From: Hordeum vulgare subsp. vulgare | Taxonomy: Eukaryota > Streptophyta > Magnoliopsida > Poales > Poaceae | Length of the DNA: 64,000 nt | NCBI RefSeq assembly: GCF_904849725.1 | Contig: NC_058520.1 | Coordinates: 322,845,186-322,909,185, forward strand | Direction: 5' to 3' | Notes under the pieces: generated by a model | The model's input: the letters and a program-made list of their open reading frames with translations, nothing else | Database searches by the model: none | Told to the model about the DNA's origin: nothing | Made by a program: the position numbers and the translations under genes | Shown here: positions 20,269 to 31,036 of the stretch, in pieces | Position numbering within the stretch: the first letter of the stretch is position 1 | How the letters are laid out: each line of letters starts with the position of its first letter

Positions 20269-22627
20269 TCACATGTAATGCAAGGAACATCGTACTCGGC
20301 GCGTGTACCGATGGATGAATCCATTTGGCAACCAGAACACCAACCATTGCACATGGCCCGTGTTTGTATGGATGTACAACCTCCCCTAGTTGTGTATGAA
20401 GTTGAAGTACATACAAATGAGCATGCTGATTCAAGGGCCGAAACAACCGGGAAATAATATTAATCTATATCTGGGGCTACTTCAAGAGGAGTTAGACACG
20501 TTAGGGAAAACACCGACCAAGACATGGGATGCCAGCAAAGGTGAGTATTTCTATATGAGAGCCGCGTTGATCACGATGGTGCACGACTATCTCGGTTACG
20601 GATATGTCGCGGGACAGGTGTGCCATGGATATTGCGGATGCCCGCGGTGCATGGATGGTATGACATCTCAGAAGCTAATGTCAAGGAAAGATGGCAGGTC
20701 TGGGAAAATCGTGTACATGGGGCATCGAAGATGGCTCGAGAAGGACGGCCCATGGAGAAACCATGGAAATCTATTCAATGGTGAAGCTGAGCATCGAGGA
20801 CCTCCACGTAAGCGGAGCGGCGCAAAAATCGATGAGTTGTTGAAAAACTGGGAACAGCGCCCCGTGCCGGGTAAGACGATGAAAAAGGCGTCGGAGTCGC
20901 TGCTGAAGGTATGGAAGACGAGGTATGCTTTCTGGGACTTGGAGTACTGGCACAAACTCGACACGCCTCATTGCCTTGATCAAATGCATATCTATAAGAA
21001 TGTCCTTGAGAGGTTGCTTGCGACAGTGATGAACATGCTGGATAAGACTAAGGATGGGCCGAAGGCAAGAAAAGACTTGCAAGATTTGGAGATCAGTGCA
21101 GATCTGCAGATGCCGCCCCGTAAAAAGTCAGTGGAGACGGAGACGGAGACAGAGGCATGGGAGAAGAAGGGCAAAAAAGTAAAGGAAGAGGATTATTTTC
21201 CTGCTTCTTGCTTCACCGTAAGTCCGGCTCAGATCGATCAATTCTTCAAGTGCCTTACCGGAATCAAAGTTAGTTCCGGTTACTGTGGAAAGATAAGCAG
21301 ATATCTGGACACGAAGAAGAAAAGGTTCAGCGGGATGAAGTCCCATGACTGTCATGTGATGATGACCCAGATACTACCTGTTGCCCGTAGAGGGATAATG
21401 GACAAGCACGTCCGTGAGACGCTTATTGGTCTCTGCAATGTTTTCGACGTCATCTCTTGAAAGTCGATCAGTGTGAAGCAGCTCCAAGGCTACATGAAGA
21501 GATCGTTGTCATACTAAATGAGATTGAGATGTACTTCCCGCCCGCGTTCTTTGACATCATGGTGCATCCGTGTGTCCATATTGTGGACGACATAAAAGAC
21601 CTGGGGCCGTCATTCCTGCACAACATGATGCCATTTGAGAGGATGAATGGGATCATCAAAGGATCTGTTCGTAACATGTCCCGTCCCAAGGGGAGCATCA
21701 TCCAGGGCCATCTATCACAAGAGTGCATCTCTTTCTGCGAGAATTTTCTATATGGCGTAGACCGGCCGCCTGGTGTTGGTTTGCCCGTTAACAAGCACGA
21801 TGGGAGGCTCGAAGGAGAAGGTCACTCCAATGGTCACAGGGGCTGCATGTGGCCTACTCAGATCGATGCAACGACTTTGATAGAGCAAACTTGGTAGTGC
21901 TACAACACCTACACCAGATTGGTTCTTTCGCGACACTGCACAAAGAAACTATCGCAAAGAAGTAATGTGACCGGGGGGGGGGGGGGTACGCAGGACGAAC
22001 GCCGAAGTTATTGGAGAGAACAACTCCACTTTCCTGCATTGGTTCAAAGATCATATTATTGCTAATCCCCTAGAAGAGGGCTCTAAGGACGGAATGCTTA
22101 TATACGCTTTAGCACATGGCCCCTCGCCCAACCTCCTCACCTATGAGGCATACGATATCAACGGATACACATTCTACACGGAGGCCAAATATATGGACAA
22201 TGATGATCAGAACTCAGGGGTGACGATGGAATGCATGAGCGACAGCGACAACGACGCAACTGAGAGATTCTACGGAAGGTTCGAGGAGATCTGGGAGCTT
22301 GACTACTCTGGACTGCATAATGCGACGATGTTCCATGTCATATAGGCTAAGAATGTCGAAAGAGAAAATTGGTATTTCACTACCATGACTATACCCGACG
22401 CCAAGAGCGGTACCGTGAATGATATCGCAAAAAACGAGCCATGGGTACATGCTAAGCACGTGACACAATGCTTCTTCATAACAGACCCGTGCAATCAGAG
22501 CCGTGTTGTCGTGAGGAGAGGCAAAAGGAACATCATTGGAATGGATGGAGTCACCAATGAGGAAGACTACGACCAGTACGACAACCCAACGAGGGAAGAT
22601 GACGATGAGGATGAAGTATACATCTAA
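20269..22627 (+). pseudogene. CACTA TNP2-type transposase, core and C-terminal part
   Basis: After the D insertion the frame reads FTCNARNIVLGACTDG, loses one base near 20314, meets a TAG at 20387 and then runs open from 20390 to 21457 through the tnp2 core: MSMLIQGPKQPGNNI, the metal-binding stretch CHGYCGCPRCMD (about 20621-20653) and LDTPHCLDQMHIYKN. Another frameshift near 21457 leads into the DUF4218 region (YFPPAFFDIMVHPCVHI, MMPFERMNGIIKGSVRN). After more frame changes near 21880-22000 the DUF4216 region follows (ALAHGPSPNLLTYEAYDINGYTFYT, QNSGVTMEC), ending with an acidic tail at 22627. The TNP2 protein cuts and joins the transposon ends. At least five lesions besides the D insertion show the gene is dead. 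Confidence 0.87.
21973..21986 (+). repeat. Run of 14 G within the transposase gene
   Basis: A homopolymer of 14 guanines lies between the DUF4218 and DUF4216 regions, at one of the frame changes. It is probably the cause of that change, or else a sequencing-prone site. Confidence 0.9.
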
Positions 22628-23040
22628 AGAAGAATTAATACTACATTACCTAAGAAAGATCGTACTCCACGGAAAAGGAGAAGTCACAATGAGGGGCTCA
22701 ATTATTCTTCGACGAACAAGAAGGGAAAGAAGCTCACTCGAAAACGAAACATCGATGTTGAGGAACCGTTATCGGTAAAATGATGTAATATATATGTTCC
22801 TATTTTCTATACACACTTAACCATTATGCATGGGTTAAATGATGTAATCTATATGTTCCTATTTTGTATACATACTTAACCGTCAAATGATGCAATATAT
22901 ATCGCCTTAGCTATATACATTGTATCACCCTCCCTTCGTTCCTGCTCTTGGAAAAAGGGAAAAGGAAAAGAAGAAAAGAAGAGGAAGAGAAAATAAAGGA
23001 GAAGACAATAGAAGAAACAAACATGAAAACTCCTATAGGT
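22628..23040 (+). other. 3' end of the TNP2 gene and spacer
   Basis: Contains a roughly 70-bp direct repeat (AATGATGTAATATATATG, TTCCTATTTT, CATACTTAACC types) at about 22780-22830, 22845-22892 and, in part, 22896, followed by a purine-rich tract of AAGAAGAGGAAGAG type at 22950-23010. No gene is seen; the repeat likely lies in the 3' untranslated or polyadenylation region. Confidence 0.55.
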
Positions 23041-23159
23041 ACTGGTTATAGGAGTAGCGCTTTTCCCCCCAAATCTACCTCCCGCCTTTGCTTCTTCCCC
23101 CACATCCCCACTCTCTCTTCTCCCACGCCCTCGACCTCGACCTCACCCTCGACCTCGCC

Positions 23160-23285
23160 GGAGTCCTGCCCTCGCCCCGACCCCGGCGCTCGCCCCCGAC
23201 CCCAGCGCTCGCCCCCGACCCCGGCACTCGCCCCCGACCCCCTGACCCCGGCGACCTCGCCCTCGCCCCCGACCCTGGCCTCGGC
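23160..23285 (+). repeat. GC-rich minisatellite in the gene 2 leader
   Basis: About five units of approximately 19-20 bp (CGGCGCTCGCCCCCGACCC type) recur. Open frames across it on both strands are low-complexity artefacts. Confidence 0.8.
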
Positions 23286-23512
23286 GCGCCACACCTCCCT
23301 CCTCTGCTTCCTCCCCTACTAACTAGGTTAATTAGGTTATCTATTTAGTTATGAACCCTTGTTATCAGACTAGTAGGTTAATTTGGCTATATTATGAACG
23401 CTAGTTAGTATGAACCCTAGTTGTTATGAAACCCTAGTTAGTATGAAACCTAGGACTTCTTGCATTTTTGTTCAAGTTCTATATTTTTCTTCCTTTTATA
23501 TGCAAATTTGAA

Positions 23513-23616
23513 GTGGACATGTGATATGTGGACATGTGATTTGGACATGTCATATTTGGAATTTGGACATGTCATATTTGGACATGTGATGTTTTGGACA
23601 TGTCATATTTGGAAAA
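23513..23616 (+). repeat. TTTGGACATGTCATAT tandem repeat
   Basis: Seven or so occurrences of GGACATG followed by TGATATG, TGATTT or TCATATT. The unit contains ACATGT, a palindrome, so the array is rich in self-complementary sites. It lies in the leader of gene 2 and has no counterpart in the first leader at 8336-9040. Confidence 0.75.
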
Positions 23617-23897
23617 TGATGATTATGTGTAGGGTAAATGATCCGAGTGGCCTATGTTTCGCCAATGTTGATTCATTTCTGTTCCGGTGAATTTCAAGCG
23701 CTTCATATGTCCACTTTTTAGCAAAAGTCATGCCGAAATTTTCCGTGAACTTTGGCATGACTTGTGCTAGAAAGTAAGCATATCGTGTGTCGGGATTTTG
23801 CTGGGAAATGGCATTCCGGCAAACATAGATCTTTATTTATGTCATTTCTCTTTTTTTATGGTTTTAGAATTAAAGAGGAGACTTAATCATAGGAAAC

Positions 23898-26094
23898 ATG
23901 TCGAACAATGAAGAAACCAGGCCTTCTGACCAAGATGCAGACGAGATGGATTATGAGGGTGAACAACAGTACCTCGAGTTTTGTCTGCTAAGTACAGTCA
24001 AGGTTTGTAGGTCGGCCTAGACGATGGTACTGACGCACATCGACACTGACGGAACCGGCACCGATGGCGGCGCCGAGACCGGCGGGGAAGGTACCGGCGC
24101 CGATGCCGCTACCGAAAAGAAGAAGCACAAGAAGGAGAGGATACGAAAACCTAGCAAACTCGGCATCGGACGACTGGTGATCACAAAGATGGACCCTGGC
24201 AAGTTTGATCCATCAGAGCTGGAAGAACTTCACAAGTGCTATGGAACCAAGTAGGATGCATCCTACGGGAATGGATGAGCATCAACGACGATGACATAAG
24301 GGGTAAAGAACATTTGATGCAATTGCTCCTGACGAAGCTGCACAAGAGATTCAAGTTCCCCGACCGGGATGACGCCATAAAACACCTGTGCGATGATAAG
24401 AAGATGAAAAAGATTAACAATCACGCCCTAGGCATGTTCATCAATGATTTGGCCTCCTGGAATGGGAGGGTGAAACGAGCTATTGCGGCTGAGGAACCCA
24501 TGTCGAAGATTCTGCAGGAAAATCCGACACTTAAGGAAGAGGAGTTCGAAAAGTTCAAGGACACTTGCGCTACCGAGGCAGCCAAGGCTAAGGCTGTGAA
24601 ATTCAAGAGCCTTCAGCAAAGGAACACGGGGAAGCATTGCCTCGGAAGCCGTGGATACCTTTGCAAAAGGCCCATATGGGATAAGGAGGACGCGGAACGG
24701 GAAGCCGCGGGTCTCCCAGACCCCTTCGCGAAGTTCACGAACCCCTTGGAGCGTGACTTCATCACGGCCTGCTACAAGTGGGAGAAGGAAAAGAAGGTTT
24801 TTTACATGGACCAGATCAGAAGGAAATTGATTAGAATATTGATAATTATTCTTTTACCACCTTACATTTAGCTTATGATCAAGTCGACTACACATTCATA
24901 AATGGTTCACGTTCCTTCTGCAGGAGAAGCAACACCATCTTGCAGCCGAAAGCCCTACTTTGCCGATGAGGCTCAAGTGGGACACCCCTCTCAACCGGGC
25001 CTTGGACGAACTAAAGGGACTCACTTTGGGCCAGCGGCCGCAATACGGACGTGTGCACGGCGCCACATGGAAGGTGTTTTACAATAAGGGCCTGGAGGCC
25101 AAGAAGCAGAAAAAGAAGTTTAGTCAGACGGACATCAATGAGAAGGTGAAGCTTGTGTTCGAGAAAAAAAACAGCCGAGGACGCGGAAAAAGCAGCCGTG
25201 GAGAAAAATGATTTGCTACACCAGGCAGTCGAAGCAGTTGTACATGCGTGCAAAAATGATTTCCCTACTAACTTGATCCCGGCTATCATCAAGTGGATGA
25301 AGGAAAATCCAAACAAGACGGTACATGATTTACCCATGCCGAGTTTCATCGGGAGAAACTCGGTGAACAACACCACCGCACCATCACTTGCTGACGCAAC
25401 CGGGCCTGCTCTCACACCCGCACCCGCACCCGCTCATAGCAGCCCGTCCTCAGTCTCTGGCGCGCTAGGCGGGCCTTCGTCTTTGGCTGAGCTCGATGAC
25501 CTCACGGTAATTACATGTCGCACCAACATATATCTAGAATATTCCATTTTCATTGCCTTCGGATGTTTTATGCCGCAGACATGTGTTTGCACGCCGACGA
25601 ACCCCGTGCATCGTACTCAACTTGATCAAAGGCCATAAGGTGGACGTGGGAAAGGGGGCGATAATGAAGCCCTTGCAACTCATGTTCCATGGCCAGCCGA
25701 TGCCCGGTGGGCACTTGAGGGTTACCTTGTCGAGTGTGAAATCGGGGCACGAGGATTTGCCTCCTCCAGTACGGCTAGGGGGAGAGGCCGATAAGACCCC
25801 GTCACAGATTGGAAGCTACAAGGTTTGGGTGCTGCTATGGCCGAAGAATCTTCTTCGTCTGGAGCTGGCTGAGAGCCCACCAGTAACCACACATCAACAA
25901 GCAGGTATGGACACCACCACCCCGCCTATGCAATTACGAGCGCCTATAGTGCCGGGTGAGAGCGGTAGATGATGTGATGAAGGGGGTCCAATAGTGGCTG
26001 ATGTAATCGCTCCTGTAGAACAAATAATGGATGATGAGATGGAGGAGGACCCTCTTCAGTTCCTCAAGACAGGCGCCGTGACGGTGACTTAGAT
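23898..26094 (+). pseudogene. CACTA second gene, N-terminal and middle part
   Basis: Starts at the ATG at 23898 (MSNNEETRPSDQDADEMD). After a frame change near 24010 it gives a Gly/Thr/Asp-rich stretch, a basic stretch EKKKHKKERIRKPSKLGI, then a helical region from 24236 to about 24815 (DDAIKHLCDDKKMKKINNHALGMFINDLA, RDFITACYKWEKEKK). A probable intron (about 24813-24922) follows; its donor reads CAG/AT instead of GT. The next exon (EKQHHLAAESPTLPMRLKWDTPLNRAL...) has a frameshift in an A-run near 25165 and a proline/alanine linker, then a further exon from about 25576 (KGHKVDVGKGAIMKPLQLMFHG). I take it as the second CACTA gene, comparable in place to a DNA-binding or accessory protein; the exact role is unknown. 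Many lesions are present. Confidence 0.65.
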
Positions 26095-27505
26095 ATGATG
26101 AGTCAGCCATATGACGACTCGGGCTATCAGCATGCTAATGAGGATATGGATGATCTGCCCGGTCAGGAAAGTCCTAGTAGGGATTGCAAGAAGTCTCTCT
26201 TCATGCAATCCTCACAGGACACGCCTGAAGATGCAAGGGGTCGTACAGTAGTGCTTAGCCCGACAACACTGGGGCAGGGTTTAAGGAAGGGTCTGGAAGG
26301 TCAGCCCAAGAAAAAGGAGAGGAAGAGATCGCGGAAGATAGGACCAGCTGCCTACAAACAAGCCAGAGCACATAGCAGCCAGATGGTGTCCATGATCCAT
26401 GTCACGGGCGAGCCGGTGCTACCGCCAAAACCGCTGGAGGAAATATACGGGGATCTCAGGGGACTGCACGACCATGTGTTGCCGACTGAGAAAAGCCTAC
26501 TAGCCTCGAAGGATCCAGGATATCCGACATACGCGGCTCGTGTGCCTGAGGGGAAGTGCTACGTCGACACACGGCCCGCGGAGGTGGTCTTCCTGCGGTT
26601 TGATCATATTTTGAGATGTTTCTGATAAGGCGTCTCGATTGTACAATCGTCTGCCTTTTTGTGCTACATATGAGTTCCGTCATGAAGAGAGAAGAAGTCT
26701 CGCAAATCCGTGTGGCGGATCCATACTACATGCAAGAGTCCTTCTTGAGTCTCGGTGACTTTGAGCATAAAACTGCTAGAGAGTACATCAAAAACTTCAT
26801 GGTACAAAACAAGGACTAGGAAATTGTCCTCCTACCTTATCATCCAAAGTAAGTCAGTGCCGGACAACCCTTTCGTACATTTCAATCATTCCTTCTCGCT
26901 CATATGGGGAATTATTTGAGGTGTTTTTTCCTCGCAGCAACGGTCGCGCCGTCCTTATCCTTATTTACCCACGAGTCTCCCATACCTTGTATTTCGAACC
27001 TACCAGAAACGACAAGAAGGACTACACCCACGTAATGAATATTCTCGATGATGCTCTCCAAGGCTTCAACTTCAGGGGTGGCCAGATACAGATCAGGAAA
27101 CAAAGGTACCACAAGACGGGTTTTTGGCATAAAACTAACTTCTGCTGGATCCATGTCGAGAAATCAAATTCGAACGATGGATTCTACCTCCTCCGTCTCA
27201 TGATGGAGTTCAGAAGGGATCACCAAAAGCTTCGCATGACAACCAGAAACGATGATCATATCCGCAAGTAGGTAGAATCTCATGGAGAAGTGGATTATAA
27301 ACTTAAAGATGACTTCTTTCGCATCCAGAGGGACACTGCGACGATCATCATGAAAGAAGTCATCGAAGTGAAGGGGATGTTCCACCATGGCCCTATATCG
27401 CGAGCTTACGTCCGAACTTACATAGGCATGCAACGTCAGGACCTCACGCCTTTCAAGAAGCTAGGGTCCATCCTCGATGATCTGGAAGGATGGAAGTTCC
27501 AGTGA
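26095..27505 (+). pseudogene. CACTA second gene, C-terminal Ulp1 (C48 peptidase)-like region
   Basis: The open stretch 26095-26625 (basic patch PKKKERKRSRK near 26310) runs, after a frame change near 26615, into LFVLHMSSVMKREEVSQIRVADPYYM, then EIVLLPYHP. An 89-bp intron (GTAAGT at 26849, acceptor CTCGCAG ending 26937) leads to NGRAVLILIYPRVSHTLYFEP and later SNDGFYLLRLMMEFRRDHQKL, ending at 27503-27505. This is the layout of the Ulp1-like domain often fused to CACTA genes: LLPYxxxxHW, then D, then CGxYV. Here the histidine, aspartate and cysteine positions read A or R, E and D, so the peptidase triad is not present. In-frame stops at 26817 and 27269 (each likely from tryptophan) add to its decay. 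Confidence 0.65.
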
Positions 27506-27816
27506 TTTACGATGCCGATGACGATGATATGTGTCGGTTGAACTTGTATATACTTTCTGTAGCGATGAAACTTTGTGGTGTCCATGGTCCCTACCGAACT
27601 TGCATAACGCTACTTTGTTAGTTTGGGTACGATAACCTGCGTACCTCTAGTTAATTAGTTTGCGTACGATGAAACTGCGTTGATTATTTATGTTTACTAT
27701 ATGTTGCATCTAGTTGCTAACCCTTTCTTTTTTTGTTGCTCATGTATATTTTGTTGCATATGATTGTACATTCTCTTGATGAAGATGCATCTCTAACAGT
27801 GGTACCTGTATTCTTG

Positions 27817-28073
27817 ATGGCGAAGTACCAGTGCTATGTCTTGTACAAAGGAAAGGTTCCGGAGTATACGGCGAGTGGTCCGAGTGTCAGGCGCAAGTGG
27901 AGGGGTTCTCGGGCACCAGCCATAAAGGCTTCAAAAGCAGACAAGAAGTAGAAGCTAGTTACGTGAGGAGGCTCACGCTAGCGCGAGAGAGGGCTCATTA
28001 CCTCCACCTCATGTACTACATAGTTTTGCTCTCACTCATAGTGATAGATCTTCTCGCGTATATCATTGTTTAG
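27817..28073 (+). pseudogene. Small RNase H1-N / viroplasmin-like domain protein of the CACTA element
   Basis: The ATG at 27817 opens MAKYQCYVLYKGKV; after a single frame change near 27858 the other frame continues GVYGEWSECQAQVEGFSG, then HKGFKSRQEVEASYVRR, and ends with a hydrophobic segment (MYYIVLLSLIVIDLLAYIIV) and a stop at 28073. The pattern YVxxKGKxxGVYxxWxECxxQVxGFSG..KGF is the small N-terminal domain of eukaryotic RNase H1, also found in caulimovirus viroplasmin, which binds RNA/DNA hybrids or double-stranded RNA. No RNase H catalytic domain follows. The C-terminal stretch looks like a membrane anchor. The gene lies between the Ulp1-like gene and the 3' terminal repeats. Confidence 0.65.
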
Positions 28074-28309
28074 ATGGATGACGATGTAGTTGCAAGTATT
28101 CGAGACTTGTATCGCTATTTTCGAGATGATGACGAGAGACCACTTTGTGTTGGATGATGATTATGATGATGACATGATTTGATGAGACTATTTGTATGTT
28201 TATGCTATGACTACATTTGTATGTGAATGATGAGGACATTTGTATGTGCTTAAAGATTATTGTATAAAGCCTGCTCAAATACAAAACAAATACGCAAAAA
28301 AATAGAAAC

Positions 28310-28467
28310 CCTTACCAGTAGCGTGGCTTAGGAAAGCTCGCTACTGCTACGCATGTATAGCAGCAACGCATTTATGTAAAGGTCGCTACTGTTATGCATG
28401 TATAGCAGCAGCGTGCTTATGTAAAGCCCGCTACTGCTACTCAGGCATAGCAGTAGCCCGGGTAGTG
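28310..28467 (+). repeat. 3' subterminal and terminal repeats of CACTA element C
   Basis: Contains six or more units such as CCAGTAGCG, GCTACTGCTA and TAGCAGCAGCG at intervals of about 20-25 bp, ending CCCGGGTAGTG at 28467. The preceding 240 bp (28074-28309) hold AT-rich 3' untranslated sequence with no gene. Confidence 0.88.
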
Positions 28468-28470
28468 TAA

Positions 28471-29515
28471 GGATAGATTAATAGATGCAAATAAGAGTGA
28501 TAGCAAATAGAACACAACAAGGTATTTTTGGGTTTTCTTGATAATATAGATCTGAAAACAAAAGGGCAAATAAAGTAGAAATACAAATAGCAAAGTAGAG
28601 ATTGCAAATAAATGATGTGAAGTAGATCCACGGGCCATAGGTTTCACTAGCGGCTTCTCACGAGAAAATAACAAACGGTGGGTAGACAAATTACTGTTGG
28701 GCAATTGATACAACAACGAATAATTATGACAATATTCAAGACAATGATCATGCATATAGGCATCATGTACAAGATAAGTAGACCGACTTCTGCCCGCATG
28801 TACTTCTATTACTCCACACATCGACCGCTATCCAGCATGCATCTAGTGTATTGAGTTCATGTCGAAACGGAATAATGCCTTAAGAACGATGACAAGAGAA
28901 GATCTATTCATGTAGGAATAGACCCTATCATTTTATCCTTGATAGCAATGATAGATCCGTGTCATGTCTCTTTCTGTCACTAAGATTGAGCACTGCAAGA
29001 TCGAACCCATCACAAAGCACCTCTTCCTATTGCAAGATAAAAGATCAAGTTGGCCGGACAAAAACCAAATATCGGAGAAGACATACGGGGCTATAATAAT
29101 CAAGCGGGAATATGTTTTCTTAGATCTGATCGTAAACTCACAATTCATCAGATCCCAACAAACACACCGGAAAAGAAAGAGTTACATCATATGGATCTCC
29201 AAGAGACCATTGTATTGAGAAACAAAACGAGAGAGAAAGGCATCTAGCTACTACCTGCGGACCCGTAGGTCTGATATGAACTACTCACGTGTCATCGGAG
29301 GAGCACCAATGAGGATGTTGAACCCCTTCGTGATCGTGTTCCTCCCTGGAATGGGTTCTAGATTGGATTTTGTGGCTTTCGAACTTGCGGCGGCTGAAAT
29401 GATATTTCGTCAACTCCTCTAGGGTTTTCTGAATATTGGGATACTTATAGAACTCAGAGGTGGTAGAGGAGGTGCTCGAGGGCCCCACTAGACACCAGGC
29501 CGCATTATGGGCCAC
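28471..29515 (-). repeat. Right LTR of element B, piece 2
   Basis: Directly continues piece 1 (7771-7977) after removal of CACTA element C; it matches left LTR positions from about 2839 on. It is cut at 29515 by element E, whose TSD GCCAC is its last five bases. Confidence 0.87.
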
Positions 29516-31022
29516 TGCTACCTCTTGAGCTTGCGTTGGTTTTTCCCTTGAAGAAGAAAGGGTGATGCAGCACAGGAGCAGTAAGTATTTCCCTCAGTTG
29601 AGAACCAAGGTATAAATCCAGTAGGAGAATCCAGTCAAGTGTCCAGAGTACATGTGCAAACACAAACAAGCTTGCACCCAACGCTATAAAGGGGTTGTCA
29701 ATCCCTCCAAGATTGACTGCAAAGTGAGATCTGAAGGCGGAAAGTGCAACGAAGTAAAAAATGTAAGGCTGAAAATATATGTGAAGTAGACCTGGGGGCA
29801 TAGTGTTCACAAGAGGCTTCTCTAAAAATAGCAAATGTTACAGTGGGTGAACAAATTACTGTCGAGCAGTTGATAGAACTGCGCAAAGTCATGATGATAT
29901 CTAAGGCAATGATCATACATATAGTCATCACAACCGAGACAAGTAGACCGATACTTTCTGCATCTACTACTATTACTCCACACATTGACCACTATGCAGC
30001 ATGCATCTAGTGTATTGAGTTCATGACGAACAGAGTAACGCCTTAAGCAAGATGACATGATGTAGAGGGATAAACTCAAACCAATGATGAAAACCCCATA
30101 TTTTTACCCTTGATGGCAACAACATGATGCGTGCCTCGCTACCCCTTCTGTCACTGGGTGAGGTCACCGCATGGTATGAACCCAAAACCAAGCACTTCTC
30201 CCATGGAAAGAATCATAGATCAAGTTGGCCAAGCAAAACCCACAACTCGAAGAGAATTAAAAGGATATGAAATCATGCATCTAAGAGATCAGAAGAAACT
30301 CAAATAAGATTCATAGATAATCTGATCATAAATCCACAATTCATCAGATCTCGACAAACACACCACAAAAGAAGATTACATCGGGTAGATCTCCATGAAG
30401 ATCATGGTGAACTTTGTATTGAAGATCCAAGAGAGAGAAGAAGCCATCTAGCTACTAGCTATGGACCCGAAGGTCTATGGTGAACTACTCACGCATCATC
30501 GGAGAGGTCATGGTGTTGATGAAGAAGCCCTCCGTATCTGAATCCCCCTCCGGCAGGGCACCAGAACGTGCCCCAGATGGGATCTTGCGGAGACAGAATC
30601 TTGCAGCGGCGGAAAAGTATTTTCGTGGATCTCTCGCGCAGTTTTGGATTTTTCAGGAATTTATAGGCAGAGGAGGTAGGGCAGACGAGCCACAGGGGGC
30701 CCACAAGCCTGCTAGGTGCGAGCCCCCCTGGCCGTGCCTAGGGGGCTTGTGGGGTCCCCTGGTGGCCTGTGCCTTGGTTCTCACGTCTCGTGTGTATCTT
30801 CTGTTCCGGAAAAAATCTTTTCGGAAGTTTTATTCCGTTTGGACACCGTTTAAAATCCTCCTTTGAAAAGGGTCAAAAAGACGGAAAAACAGGAACTGGC
30901 ACTTGGCACTGAGTTAATAAGTTAGTCCCAAAAAAGATATAAAAGGCATACAAAACATCCAAAGTTTGACAAGATAATAGCATGGAACCATCAAAAATTA
31001 TAGATACGTTGGAGACGTATCA
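29516..31022 (-). repeat. Left (3') LTR of element E, 1507 bp
   Basis: On the minus strand begins TGATACGTCTCC and ends GGTAGCA. It matches 36007-37511. The LTR's own frames (for example 30477-30866) are not conserved between the two copies and are taken as chance. Confidence 0.9.
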
Positions 31023-31036
31023 AGCATCCCCAAGCT
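31023..31036 (-). other. Polypurine tract of element E
   Basis: The minus strand reads AGCTTGGGGATGCT before the LTR. Confidence 0.8.

Larger units (their letters stand above)
23041..23897 (+). promoter_or_regulatory. Second copy of the CACTA 5' promoter/leader, upstream of gene 2
   Basis: It begins with AGGAGTAGCGCTTTT (compare AGGAGTAGCGCATTTT at 8301), followed by a C-rich tract as at 8348-8480. After a minisatellite and a GGACATG repeat, positions about 23640-23770 match about 8870-8990 in order: ATGTxGATTxATTTC, CGGxGAATT, ATATGTCC, TTTTTAG and GTCATGCCGAA. The segment thus copies the start of the element and the TNP2 leader, ending just before the ATG of gene 2 at 23898. It probably acts as that gene's promoter. 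Confidence 0.65.
7978..28467 (+). mobile_element. Element C: CACTA (En/Spm-type) DNA transposon carrying element D
   Basis: The left end is CACTACTAGGG and the right end CCCGGGTAGTG, with 3-bp TAA duplications at 7975-7977 and 28468-28470. Subterminal arrays of AGCAGTAGCGC-like units in both orientations fill both ends. The element holds a TNP2 transposase gene (9041-10133 and 20269-22627), a second gene (23898-27505) and a small viroplasmin-like gene (27817-28073). Removing D leaves about 10.35 kb. All three genes carry frameshifts or stops, so this copy cannot move by itself. It is inserted in the right LTR of element B. Confidence 0.93.

Noticed and set aside
23046..23348. Pro/Arg- and Gly-rich frames on both strands
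   Set aside because: Products of the GC-rich minisatellite in the CACTA gene 2 leader.
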